Of a stretch of DNA of 5,254 bases, positions 1 through 5,254 are shown one piece after another. The first letter of the stretch is position 1. Every line of letters begins with the position of its first letter. The notes under the pieces are model-generated. The model did no database searches, was not told the origin of the DNA, and saw nothing but the letters and a program-made list of their open reading frames with translations. Both the position numbers and the translations under genes were made by a program. Source of the stretch: an uncultured Verrucomicrobia subdivision 3 bacterium (lineage in GTDB: Bacteria > Verrucomicrobiota > Verrucomicrobiae > Limisphaerales > CAMLLE01); assembly GCA_946480555.1 (NCBI GenBank), contig CAMLLE010000273.1:1-5254 (forward strand), written 5' to 3'.

Positions 1-29
1 AACCTGAAGACTTCAGAAATTCTCAAAAA

Positions 30-106
30 TGGTCGGGGCGGTGAGATTCGAACTCACGACCTCTTGTACCCGAAACAAGCGCGCTACCAGGCTACGCTAC
101 GCCCCG
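30..106 (-). tRNA. tRNA-Pro (anticodon CGG), CCA encoded
   Basis: Read on the minus strand this folds as a complete 77-nt tRNA. The 7-bp acceptor stem (CGGGGCG with CGCCCCG) is perfect. The D arm contains AGCCTGGTA. The anticodon stem is CTTGT/ACAAG around the loop TTCGGGT, which places CGG at positions 34-36. The T arm is GTGAG-TTCGAAT-CTCAC. Discriminator A is followed by a genomically encoded CCA (positions 32-30). A CGG anticodon reads the proline codon CCG. A run of five T follows the CCA directly on the transcribed strand (29-25), then a 13-bp palindrome at 4-16, but no classical hairpin terminator. I see no convincing promoter in the bases upstream (107-170). Confidence 0.97.
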
Positions 107-289
107 AACCAAGGGAGGTGCAAAATGCATAGTCGCGTTCTCAATTGCAACCGTATTTTCCAAACCGCTGATTTTTCAGGATGGGAATCCACTTCAGTAA
201 ATCCAGCGGCGTCCTGCCGACCGCAGCGTGCGCAACAAGGGCAATCACACGACGCGTGCGAAGTCTGTCAGCAACCGCAGCAACTGACT
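107..289. other. intergenic gap, no supported gene
   Basis: This gap lies between the tRNA-Pro gene and the stop codon of the lipoprotein gene, both on the minus strand. It must carry the 3' untranslated region of the lipoprotein gene and, probably, the tRNA promoter. On the minus strand there is a TTGCAA hexamer at about 148-143 but no good -10 box at proper spacing. A GTCAG/CTGAC inverted pair around 266-287 has no T tract and is not a terminator. A 67-codon minus-strand frame crosses most of the gap, but it has no family resemblance that I can see. Confidence 0.5.
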
Positions 290-1129
290 TCAGAAGGAAC
301 CGGGCACGCGCAACAGCCGCTCGATCCGTCCAGTTTCCAGCCAACTGCCACCGGTCTCCGTATGTAATCGGCCCACCTTCGAATCCACCCCGGCCTTCGC
401 AACCGGACGGAGTTCATAATATCCCTGCGCCTCGAGTGATTCTGCCTGCGGCGCAGAACAGCGGCATGCCACGTTGCGGATGGTTCCGTCTGCCACGCCA
501 TAAATCACCGGTCCCATTGGCATGGGGCCGTCATCGACAATGCCCGGGACAATCGCCGAAGGCGCGGTTCCAATGGATGCCTCGGCCGAATTGCGCCGGC
601 CCGGCAGAGGGGCACCGAATTCGAGAGCGGCAGCGACTTCAAACGCTTGCGAAATCCAGATCTGCTCAGCACCGGAAGGATCGCTGAACACCTCCCAGAT
701 TGACGGGTGCCCAGCGGGATTGAGAGTGATCCGCACCGCCTGCATAGGATTTCCCTGCCGCGCGGATTTCACCTTCCACAAATAAGTCCATTGCTTCAAT
801 GGCTGGCTGCCAATCAGGTTGGTCGCGGCAAAGAACAAAACCTCCGGAGGAGAAATGAAATTACTCGAGCCGGTTCCGCCGGCTTCAATCAGGAACAAAG
901 GCGCGAGTCGAAATGCCTCCGATTCTGAGTCTGGAAATCTTGGTTTATAGAGGTCAACGGACCTCGACTCCGCCGCGGCCCTGCGGTAAATCTGGTCGCG
1001 AGATGATTCGGGAAATGGCTTCGATGTCCGGGAAACCCGGGCACATCCAACGAGCAGCAGCGGCAAGATCATCAAAGCGATTCCGCGCGCGCCGACGTTG
1101 GTAATCGAGCGCCTGAAATCGGTCGGCAT
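290..1129 (-). CDS. predicted lipoprotein of unknown function
   Basis: This encodes a 279-residue protein that I do not recognise. The N-terminus is a clear lipoprotein signal: positively charged residues (R6, R7, R15), a hydrophobic run at about 16-28 and the lipobox L26-V27-G28-C29. The mature protein should therefore be lipidated at C29 and anchored in a membrane. C29 is followed by A-R-V rather than Asp, which by the usual sorting rule favours the outer membrane. The mature part is soluble, with no further membrane segment. Near the C-terminus there is a Cys-x-Cys (222 and 224) and a Gly/Pro/Met-rich stretch (GPMPMGPVIYG) just before it. The ATG at 1129 was chosen because it gives a normal-length signal peptide and has GGGGA about 7 bases upstream. 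The longest frame would start at 1243 inside the tRNA-Leu gene, which is implausible. The gene is divergent from tRNA-Leu and has no same-strand partner closer than the tRNA-Pro gene. Lipidation is well supported; function is unknown. Confidence 0.75.
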   Translation of the reverse strand: MPTDFRRSITNVGARGIALMILPLLLVGCARVSRTSKPFPESSRDQIYRRAAAESRSVDLYKPRFPDSESEAFRLAPLFLIEAGGTGSSNFISPPEVLFFAATNLIGSQPLKQWTYLWKVKSARQGNPMQAVRITLNPAGHPSIWEVFSDPSGAEQIWISQAFEVAAALEFGAPLPGRRNSAEASIGTAPSAIVPGIVDDGPMPMGPVIYGVADGTIRNVACRCSAPQAESLEAQGYYELRPVAKAGVDSKVGRLHTETGGSWLETGRIERLLRVPGSF

Positions 1130-1160
1130 GAGGTTTCCCCGGTTTCGATGCATTCGTTTC

Positions 1161-1189
1161 TTGCGTGCCACGATGCCATCCATTATGGT
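1161..1189 (+). promoter_or_regulatory. candidate sigma-70-type promoter of tRNA-Leu
   Basis: TTGCGT (1161-1166) and TATGGT (1184-1189) are separated by exactly 17 bp. They match the -35 and -10 consensus at three and four of six positions. Transcription would start near 1196, about 10 bases before the mature 5' end of tRNA-Leu, which fits a short tRNA leader. On the opposite strand the same bases read CATAAT (1187-1182), a five-of-six -10 match that could serve the divergent lipoprotein gene, although no -35 box is evident for it. Confidence 0.4.
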
Positions 1190-1206
1190 TTGCGAGCTTT
1201 TTGGCA

Positions 1207-1293
1207 GCCGATGTGGCGGAATTGGCAGACGCGCTAGACTCAAAATCTGGTACTCTTACGAGTGTGTGGGTTCGACCCCCTCCGTCGGCACCA
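1207..1293 (+). tRNA. tRNA-Leu (anticodon CAA), CCA encoded
   Basis: This is an 87-nt class II tRNA. The acceptor stem GCCGATG/CGTCGGC has one G-T pair. The anticodon stem CTAGA/TCTGG encloses the loop CTCAAAA, giving anticodon CAA, which reads the leucine codon UUG. The long variable arm typical of tRNA-Leu is present (ACTC-TTAC-GAGT hairpin). The T arm is GTGGG-TTCGACC-CCCTC, with an apparent T-T mismatch at its second pair (1267 with 1281). Discriminator A and CCA (1291-1293) are encoded. The overall sequence resembles bacterial tRNA-Leu(CAA). It converges on metG, whose stop codon is only 37 bp away, and no T-rich terminator is visible in that gap. Confidence 0.96.
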
Positions 1294-1330
1294 AAGCTCT
1301 TGAATCTTCAACCTGAGTCGCGAACCGCAG

Positions 1331-2887
1331 TCAAACATCCTTCCTCGGAAAAAGCGGTGCCGGGTCGCCAATTGCGTGGCCAGATTTCAATCCGCCCCAA
1401 GCGGTCGCGTTGAACTGGTTCGGTTCGCCGTTTAACCCAAGCTGCGCAAAGATTTTCGACGCCGTTCCTGGAATGAACGGCCACAGAAGGACGGCTAGCA
1501 CGCGGCAGGTTTCCGCCAGGTTGTAAAGCACCTCGTCCAAACGCTGTGCCTGCGCCGGATCCTTCGCGAGCTTGAACGGCGCGGTCTGATCTACGAACTG
1601 GTTCGCGCGGGTAATCAACGCCCAGATCGTCTGCAGCGCTCCTTGAAGTTCGTTCGTCTCGAATTGGGCGCGTGCGTCGTTGACGGTTTTTTCCGCATCG
1701 GGTTGCAGATCCCTCGCTGCTTCGGGCACAACGCCATTGCGATAACGCTTCAACATGGAGAGCGAGCGGTTCACCAGATTCCCCAACCCGTTCGCCAGTT
1801 CAGCGGAATAACGCGCCTTAAATCCAGCATCCGTCCAGTTGCCGTCCGGCCCAATGGCCAGTTCGCGCAGCGCGTAAAAACGGAACGCATCCACGCCCCA
1901 CTCATCGATCACCGTGACCGGATCGACGACATTGCCCGTGCTCTTGCTCATTTTCTGGCCGTCCTTCTGCCACCAGCCGTGAACCAGCAGTTGCTTGGGC
2001 AGCGGCAGGCCCATCGCCTTCAGCATGATCGGCCAATAGACGGCGTGGAATTTCACGATGTCTTTGCCGATGACGTGGACGTCGGCGGGCCAGAGCGCCA
2101 GCGAGGATCGAGAATCGAAGCTGGCGGCTGGAAGCGCGGCTTTGAGCGAAGGATCGCCGTGTGCGCCGGGAATGCTGATGTAATTCACCAGCGCATCGAA
2201 CCAGACGTACGTCACGAAGTTCGGATCGAACGGCAGCGGGATGCCCCAGTTCAAGCGCGACACGGGACGCGAGATGCAAAGATCCTCAAGCTCGTTGTTC
2301 TTCAGAAAGCCGAGCACTTCGTTGCGCCGATAGTCCGGCGAAACGAAATCAGGATTCCTCTCGATGTAATCGATCAACCACGATTGGTGTTCCTTGAGCT
2401 TGAAGTAATAGTTCTCTTCCTTGAGTTCAACCACTTCGCCGTAGCTGGGATCGAACGTCCCATCCGCCCGGCGGTCTTTCTCGGTCAGGAACGTCTCCTC
2501 CTTCGTGGAATAAAATCCTGTGTAAGCAGCCTTGTAGAATTGGCCATCGGCGTGAAGCTTCGAAAGGATCGCTTGAACGGTTTCCTTGTGCCGTGCTTCC
2601 GTGGTGCGAACGAAATCGTCGTTCGTCAGATTGAGCTTCTGCGCAAACGCCTTCCAGGAAACCGCGAGGTCATCGCAATAAGCCTGCGGCGTCTTCTTTT
2701 TGGCCACCGCCGCCTGTTGAACTTTCTGGCCGTGTTCATCCAAGCCCGTCAAAAAGAAAACTTCCTGCCCCAGACTGCGCCGCGCCCGCGCGATCACGTC
2801 GGCGATGATTTTTTCATACGCGTGGCCGAGATGCGGCTGGCCGTTCACGTAATCAATCGCAGTCGTGACGTAGAATCGTTTGCTCAT
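1331..2887 (-). CDS. metG: methionyl-tRNA synthetase
   Basis: This cytoplasmic class I aminoacyl-tRNA synthetase charges tRNA-Met (initiator and elongator) with methionine using ATP. The protein is 518 residues. The Rossmann catalytic domain carries the HIGH signature as HLGH at 19-22, the conserved FLTGLDEHGQK block at 45-55, and KMSKS at 312-316 followed by STGNVVDP. The C-terminal third is the helical anticodon-binding domain, with the family motif NQFVDQTAPFKLAK and a final helix around LLWPFIPGTASKIF. There is no appended C-terminal tRNA-binding (EMAP/Trbp111-like) domain, so this is the short form of the enzyme. In the connective-peptide region at about 124-150 (GFYSTKEETFL onward) the zinc-knuckle cysteines of many family members are absent. 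The ATG at 2887 was chosen because homologues begin close to the (M)xKRFYVTTAIDYVNG segment; an in-frame TTG at 2962 would add 25 unlikely residues. No clear Shine-Dalgarno sequence precedes either start. The oxidoreductase gene lies 110 bp upstream on the same strand. Confidence 0.97.
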   Translation of the reverse strand: MSKRFYVTTAIDYVNGQPHLGHAYEKIIADVIARARRSLGQEVFFLTGLDEHGQKVQQAAVAKKKTPQAYCDDLAVSWKAFAQKLNLTNDDFVRTTEARHKETVQAILSKLHADGQFYKAAYTGFYSTKEETFLTEKDRRADGTFDPSYGEVVELKEENYYFKLKEHQSWLIDYIERNPDFVSPDYRRNEVLGFLKNNELEDLCISRPVSRLNWGIPLPFDPNFVTYVWFDALVNYISIPGAHGDPSLKAALPAASFDSRSSLALWPADVHVIGKDIVKFHAVYWPIMLKAMGLPLPKQLLVHGWWQKDGQKMSKSTGNVVDPVTVIDEWGVDAFRFYALRELAIGPDGNWTDAGFKARYSAELANGLGNLVNRSLSMLKRYRNGVVPEAARDLQPDAEKTVNDARAQFETNELQGALQTIWALITRANQFVDQTAPFKLAKDPAQAQRLDEVLYNLAETCRVLAVLLWPFIPGTASKIFAQLGLNGEPNQFNATAWGGLKSGHAIGDPAPLFPRKDV

Positions 2888-2964
2888 GTGCGGCGCAGTT
2901 TGGAGAACGCCCCCGGGCTTGGCAATGGGGAGCAAACGCCAAAGCCACGGCTCAACTTGCAAAC

Positions 2965-2986
2965 TTCAACTGCGCCGAAAGTTGAA
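2965..2986 (-). terminator. short hairpin after the oxidoreductase gene, possible weak terminator
   Basis: A perfect 7-bp inverted repeat (TTCAACT and AGTTGAA) with an 8-base loop begins 11 bases after the oxidoreductase stop codon. On the minus strand it is followed only by GTTTGC, so a proper T tract is missing. It could be a weak or Rho-assisted terminator, a 3'-end stabilising hairpin, or chance. It is the only structured element seen in the 110-bp gap before metG, where I could not identify a convincing promoter. Confidence 0.25.
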
Positions 2987-2997
2987 TGCTTCCCCCA

Positions 2998-4494
2998 TCA
3001 AACGCGCGGCGGCATTGGGACGGAATCCGACTTTGTGGGCATTGGCGCATAGTCGGGCATGCCGATTCCCGAAACGAGATCGGCGATCTGCACGGGCTTG
3101 CCGCTGCGCATGGAATGATTCGCCGCCACGCCAGTCAGAATCGAGTAAGCACCCGCCCGCTGATCCGCCGCACGCAGGTATTTGTCCGCCGGCTTCTGCG
3201 GCAGGAACAAATCGTCCAGCATCACTTTGTCTCCACCGCCGTGACCGCCCTCACCTTCAGGCCAGAGCTCAATTTCGCGCGCCGGCGATCGCATGGGGAA
3301 GACTCGAATGTAGGTGCCTTCCTTCGAGATCGCACCCGGTGTGGAGCCGTCGCCAAACACGTAAACCTTTTCCTGGATTCCATGCTCGAGCCGGCCTTTG
3401 GTGCCGTTGAATGCGATGCGATACCCCTCCCAGCCGTTGAACGCGTTAAGCGAATAGCTGAGCGTCGCGCCAGTGTTGTACTTCACGATCACGTTCATCG
3501 TGTCCTCAATGTCGATCTCCGGCCGCCAGACGCATTGGTCACGGAAATAGCCGTCGTATTGTTCGTTCTCAAGGTAGAGCTCCCGAGAATTCCGGTTCTT
3601 GCCGAGGTCCATGTAGAACGTGCATTTGTCCTTCTCCGGACAGGTCCGGCAACGCTCGTGATGACTCTGCAAACCCAGGCGTTTCGCCATTTGTGGTGTG
3701 TAGAATTCACGTTTGCCATTCGCGATCACGGTGACGGGAACTGCCGAAAGCCACCAGTTCACCAGATCGAAATGGTGCGTCGATTTATGGACCATCAATC
3801 CGCCCGAACTCGCCTTCTGACTGTGCCAGCGGCGGAAATAATCCGCCCCATGAACGGTATCCAGCAGCCACGTGAAATCGACGGAAAGCACGTCACCGAT
3901 GATTCCGCTCATCAACAAATCCTTCACCTGCGTCCGATGCGGCGAATAACGGTAATTAAAGGTCACCGTGCATTTGCGCCCGGTTTTGCGCTGCGTTTTC
4001 AAAATCGCTTTGCACCGGTCCTCGTCGATCGTCATCGGCTTTTCAGTCATCGCGTCGCAGCCCAGTTCCATTGCGCGAATGATGTATTTGTCATGCGCGG
4101 AATCCTTGGTGGTGACGATCACCACATCGGGTTTCGTTTCGCGGATCATGCGATCGAAATCCTTCGCGTCGTAGATCGGCACCTCCACCTTTGCTGATGA
4201 ACGGGTGCGATCCTGCGCAAGCTTCAGGCGGCCGAGATTGTTGTCGCAAAAGCCAACCATCTCGCAATGTTCCGCGTAGGTTTTCAGGACGGCGTCGCGA
4301 AACATCCCCGATCGACCGCCGACACCCACGAGCGCATAACGCTTGCGGCGGAGATTGGAACTGGAATTGGAATCCGTCGCGAGGCTGGATTGGGCGAGGG
4401 CAGATGCGCCGAGCACGATACCGGTTCCAGCGGCTGCGGTTGTGGCGAGAAATTGCCGGCGGGGCATGCCTTGGGAAGATGAGGCTGAGGTCAT
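2998..4494 (-). CDS. Tat-exported Gfo/Idh/MocA-family oxidoreductase
   Basis: This 498-residue protein belongs to the NAD(P)-dependent Gfo/Idh/MocA family, which mostly oxidises, reduces or rearranges sugars and inositols. The substrate here cannot be read from sequence. Residues 1-34 form a twin-arginine signal: PRRQFL with R12-R13, a hydrophobic Ala/Gly-rich stretch, and an ALA cleavage site before Q35. The folded enzyme should thus be exported with its cofactor. The Rossmann fold follows, with the dinucleotide loop G57-V-G59-G-R61 after strand YALV. The family signature EKP is at 151-153, with K152 the usual catalytic lysine. HKSTHHFD at 236-243 supplies the active-site histidine/aspartate region in the C-terminal alpha/beta domain. 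A cysteine cluster (C282-x2-C285-x5-C291) follows. The ATG at 4494 was preferred over the in-frame TTG at 4542; the ATG at 4467 (M10) would also leave an intact Tat motif. No good Shine-Dalgarno is visible. Family assignment is firm, substrate unknown. Confidence 0.93.
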   Translation of the reverse strand: MTSASSSQGMPRRQFLATTAAAGTGIVLGASALAQSSLATDSNSSSNLRRKRYALVGVGGRSGMFRDAVLKTYAEHCEMVGFCDNNLGRLKLAQDRTRSSAKVEVPIYDAKDFDRMIRETKPDVVIVTTKDSAHDKYIIRAMELGCDAMTEKPMTIDEDRCKAILKTQRKTGRKCTVTFNYRYSPHRTQVKDLLMSGIIGDVLSVDFTWLLDTVHGADYFRRWHSQKASSGGLMVHKSTHHFDLVNWWLSAVPVTVIANGKREFYTPQMAKRLGLQSHHERCRTCPEKDKCTFYMDLGKNRNSRELYLENEQYDGYFRDQCVWRPEIDIEDTMNVIVKYNTGATLSYSLNAFNGWEGYRIAFNGTKGRLEHGIQEKVYVFGDGSTPGAISKEGTYIRVFPMRSPAREIELWPEGEGGHGGGDKVMLDDLFLPQKPADKYLRAADQRAGAYSILTGVAANHSMRSGKPVQIADLVSGIGMPDYAPMPTKSDSVPMPPRV

Positions 4495-4511
4495 AGGTTT
4501 GATTTTGCGGA

Positions 4512-4542
4512 ATGGTAACTCGGCAGACGCAGCGCAGGTCAA
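4512..4542 (-). promoter_or_regulatory. weak candidate promoter of the oxidoreductase gene
   Basis: On the minus strand TTGACC (4542-4537; five of six to the -35 consensus) is followed after 19 bp by TACCAT (4517-4512; four of six to the -10 consensus). The spacing is longer than ideal. Transcription would begin near 4505, giving a very short leader of about 10 bases before the ATG at 4494. That would fit the absence of a Shine-Dalgarno sequence but remains speculative. Confidence 0.25.
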
Positions 4543-4577
4543 CCGGGTTTCGGTTCGAGAGATTGCAAATCAGTGTG

Positions 4578-4611
4578 AAAAAACTTTCCGGCCGGGGAAG
4601 CGGGAAAGTTT
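4578..4611 (-). terminator. intrinsic terminator downstream of the HNH gene
   Basis: On the minus strand a perfect 9-bp inverted repeat (AAACTTTCC at 4611-4603 and GGAAAGTTT at 4589-4581) encloses a 13-base G/C-rich loop. The second arm runs directly into further T, giving six consecutive T (4583-4578). No T tract follows in the plus direction, so it is strand-specific. It lies about 150 bases beyond the HNH stop codon and upstream of the oxidoreductase gene. It would end HNH transcription and make the oxidoreductase a separate transcription unit. The AT-rich base of the stem makes its strength uncertain. Confidence 0.6.
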
Positions 4612-4629
4612 CAAGATTCAAGTTTCAAG
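4607..4629. repeat. short direct repeat AGTTTCAAG, two copies
   Basis: AGTTTCAAG occurs at 4607-4615 and 4621-4629, separated by ATTCA, so the stretch reads as three TCAAG-ending units in a row. Its first copy overlaps the outer arm of the terminator. The ten-base core CTTGAATCTT found here on the minus strand (4622-4613) recurs on the plus strand at 1299-1308, between tRNA-Leu and metG. This suggests a low-complexity intergenic motif rather than a coding remnant. Confidence 0.5.
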
Positions 4630-4760
4630 CACGGGGACGTTTCGCATCCGCATTGCGGTGGGTGTCGCTTGGTGGGAACCGGTTTCAGCCCGGAGAAGAC
4701 CTTGGTGAACTTGGAAGTCCATCCAACCGTCCGGCTGAGAATCCGCAATCGAAATGGTCG

Positions 4761-5254
4761 TCAGGCCACTTCTTCGCCCAGTTCAACATTCCAATAGGCC
4801 AGATCGACGAAATGCTTCCAACTATCGTGCTGCTGAAGGCTCAAATTGATCTGCACAAACGGACGCCACTTCGGCCGTTTTGGTTTGCGAATGAGATGCA
4901 TCCCAGCTTCCTGCGGCGTGCGATTCGCTTTGACCGTATTGCACTCGATGCAGGAGCAAACAATGTTTTCCCAGCTCGTAGGACCGCCGCGATCCCGCGG
5001 AATGACATGGTCAAGATTGAGGTCCTTTCGGTCAAAAATGGTGCCGCAATACTGGCAGGTGTTCTTGTCGCGTTCGAAGATATTATGCCGTGTGAACTTC
5101 ACTTCCTTCTTCGGCAAACGATCGAAAATACCCAGCAGGATCACGCGCGGGATGCGGATGCGGAACGAAATCGTGCTGACGCATTCTGGATGCGGTTCAG
5201 TTTGGGAAAGCTGGTGCCATTGGGAAAAACTGAACGTGCGGAACGAACCATCGG
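4761..5254 (-). CDS. HNH endonuclease-like protein, 5' end outside the window
   Basis: The C-terminal 163 residues of an HNH-nuclease-fold protein are visible; the frame stays open from the TGA at 4761 to the window edge, so the start is missing. Residues are counted from the first complete codon (5252). The IPRVILL and RLPKKEVKFTRHNIF segments before the nuclease are typical of a chromosomal HNH family of about 160-200 residues. The ββα-metal core follows: C66-x2-C69, D81-H82, N96 in WENIV, and C101-x2-C104-N105. The four cysteines should bind a structural zinc; H82 is the expected catalytic base, and N96 orders the active site. Metal-dependent DNA cleavage is expected from the fold, but the physiological target of this family is not established to my knowledge. 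A GTG at 5144 could be mistaken for the start, but the family-like sequence continues upstream through it. No restriction methylase, integrase or phage gene is nearby. A terminator lies about 150 bases downstream. Confidence 0.9.
   Translation of the reverse strand, partial: DGSFRTFSFSQWHQLSQTEPHPECVSTISFRIRIPRVILLGIFDRLPKKEVKFTRHNIFERDKNTCQYCGTIFDRKDLNLDHVIPRDRGGPTSWENIVCSCIECNTVKANRTPQEAGMHLIRKPKRPKWRPFVQINLSLQQHDSWKHFVDLAYWNVELGEEVA

Noticed and set aside
1130..1243. Extended start for the lipoprotein gene
   Set aside because: It would begin inside the tRNA-Leu gene and put 38 extra residues in front of a complete lipoprotein signal peptide.
30..1293. tRNA genes as attachment sites of an integrated element
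   Set aside because: No integrase gene and no repeated copy of either tRNA 3' end were found inside the window.
2888..2962. TTG start giving metG 25 extra residues
   Set aside because: The extension has no resemblance to synthetase N-termini, whereas the ATG at 2887 matches the normal start of the catalytic domain.
1643..3052. Very long plus-strand open frame (469 codons) opposite metG
   Set aside because: It lies antisense to metG, which has all catalytic motifs of a known family. The product is Arg/Val/His-rich with no family resemblance, as expected of an antisense shadow in GC-rich coding DNA.
2986..4197. Long plus-strand open frame (403 codons) opposite the oxidoreductase gene
   Set aside because: It is antisense to a well-recognised Gfo/Idh/MocA protein and its composition is that of a shadow frame.
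4091..4621. Minus-strand 176-codon frame overlapping the oxidoreductase N-terminus
   Set aside because: It is an alternate frame of the same gene. The Tat signal and Rossmann motif are in the other frame, and this one would run through the terminator.
4343..4708. Plus-strand frame crossing the oxidoreductase start and the following intergenic gap
   Set aside because: The product is low-complexity and Arg/Ala-rich. The frame covers the complement of the Tat signal region and the terminator hairpin, and has no ribosome binding site or family match.
4761..5254. HNH gene as part of a restriction system, homing element or phage
   Set aside because: No methyltransferase, integrase, intron or phage-like gene is visible, and the gene resembles a stand-alone chromosomal HNH family. 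The region beyond the window edge could not be examined.

Overview
The window looks like ordinary chromosome of a moderately GC-rich Gram-negative bacterium, most likely of the Planctomycetes-Verrucomicrobia group and probably Verrucomicrobiota. This placement is an inference. It rests on a Tat-exported Gfo/Idh/MocA oxidoreductase (families strongly expanded in those phyla), a chromosomal HNH protein of a type common there, and a short methionyl-tRNA synthetase. No rRNA or phylogenetic marker was available to test it.

Layout, left to right. A tRNA-Pro(CGG) gene lies on the minus strand at 30-106. After a gap of about 180 bp comes a minus-strand gene for a predicted lipoprotein of unknown function (290-1129). 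A plus-strand tRNA-Leu(CAA) gene at 1207-1293 is divergent from the lipoprotein gene and has a plausible promoter just upstream. It converges on metG (methionyl-tRNA synthetase, minus, 1331-2887). Upstream of metG on the same strand is a 498-residue Tat-exported Gfo/Idh/MocA-family oxidoreductase (minus, 2998-4494). Next is an intergenic stretch of about 270 bp with a well-formed intrinsic terminator. The window ends inside an HNH-endonuclease-like gene (minus, 4761 to beyond 5254) whose 5' end is cut off by the window edge.

All four protein genes are on the minus strand, but the spacing (110 to 270 bp) and the terminator argue against one tight operon. Two tRNA genes and metG give the left half a translation theme. 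The Gfo/Idh/MocA protein and the HNH protein have no obvious functional link to it or to each other. Most features are recognisable housekeeping or common accessory genes. I found no mobile element, CRISPR array, toxin-antitoxin pair or convincing new system. The points most worth a second look are the unknown lipoprotein, the loss of zinc-knuckle cysteines in the synthetase, the cysteine cluster in the oxidoreductase, the left-over short repeats between genes, and the terminator.
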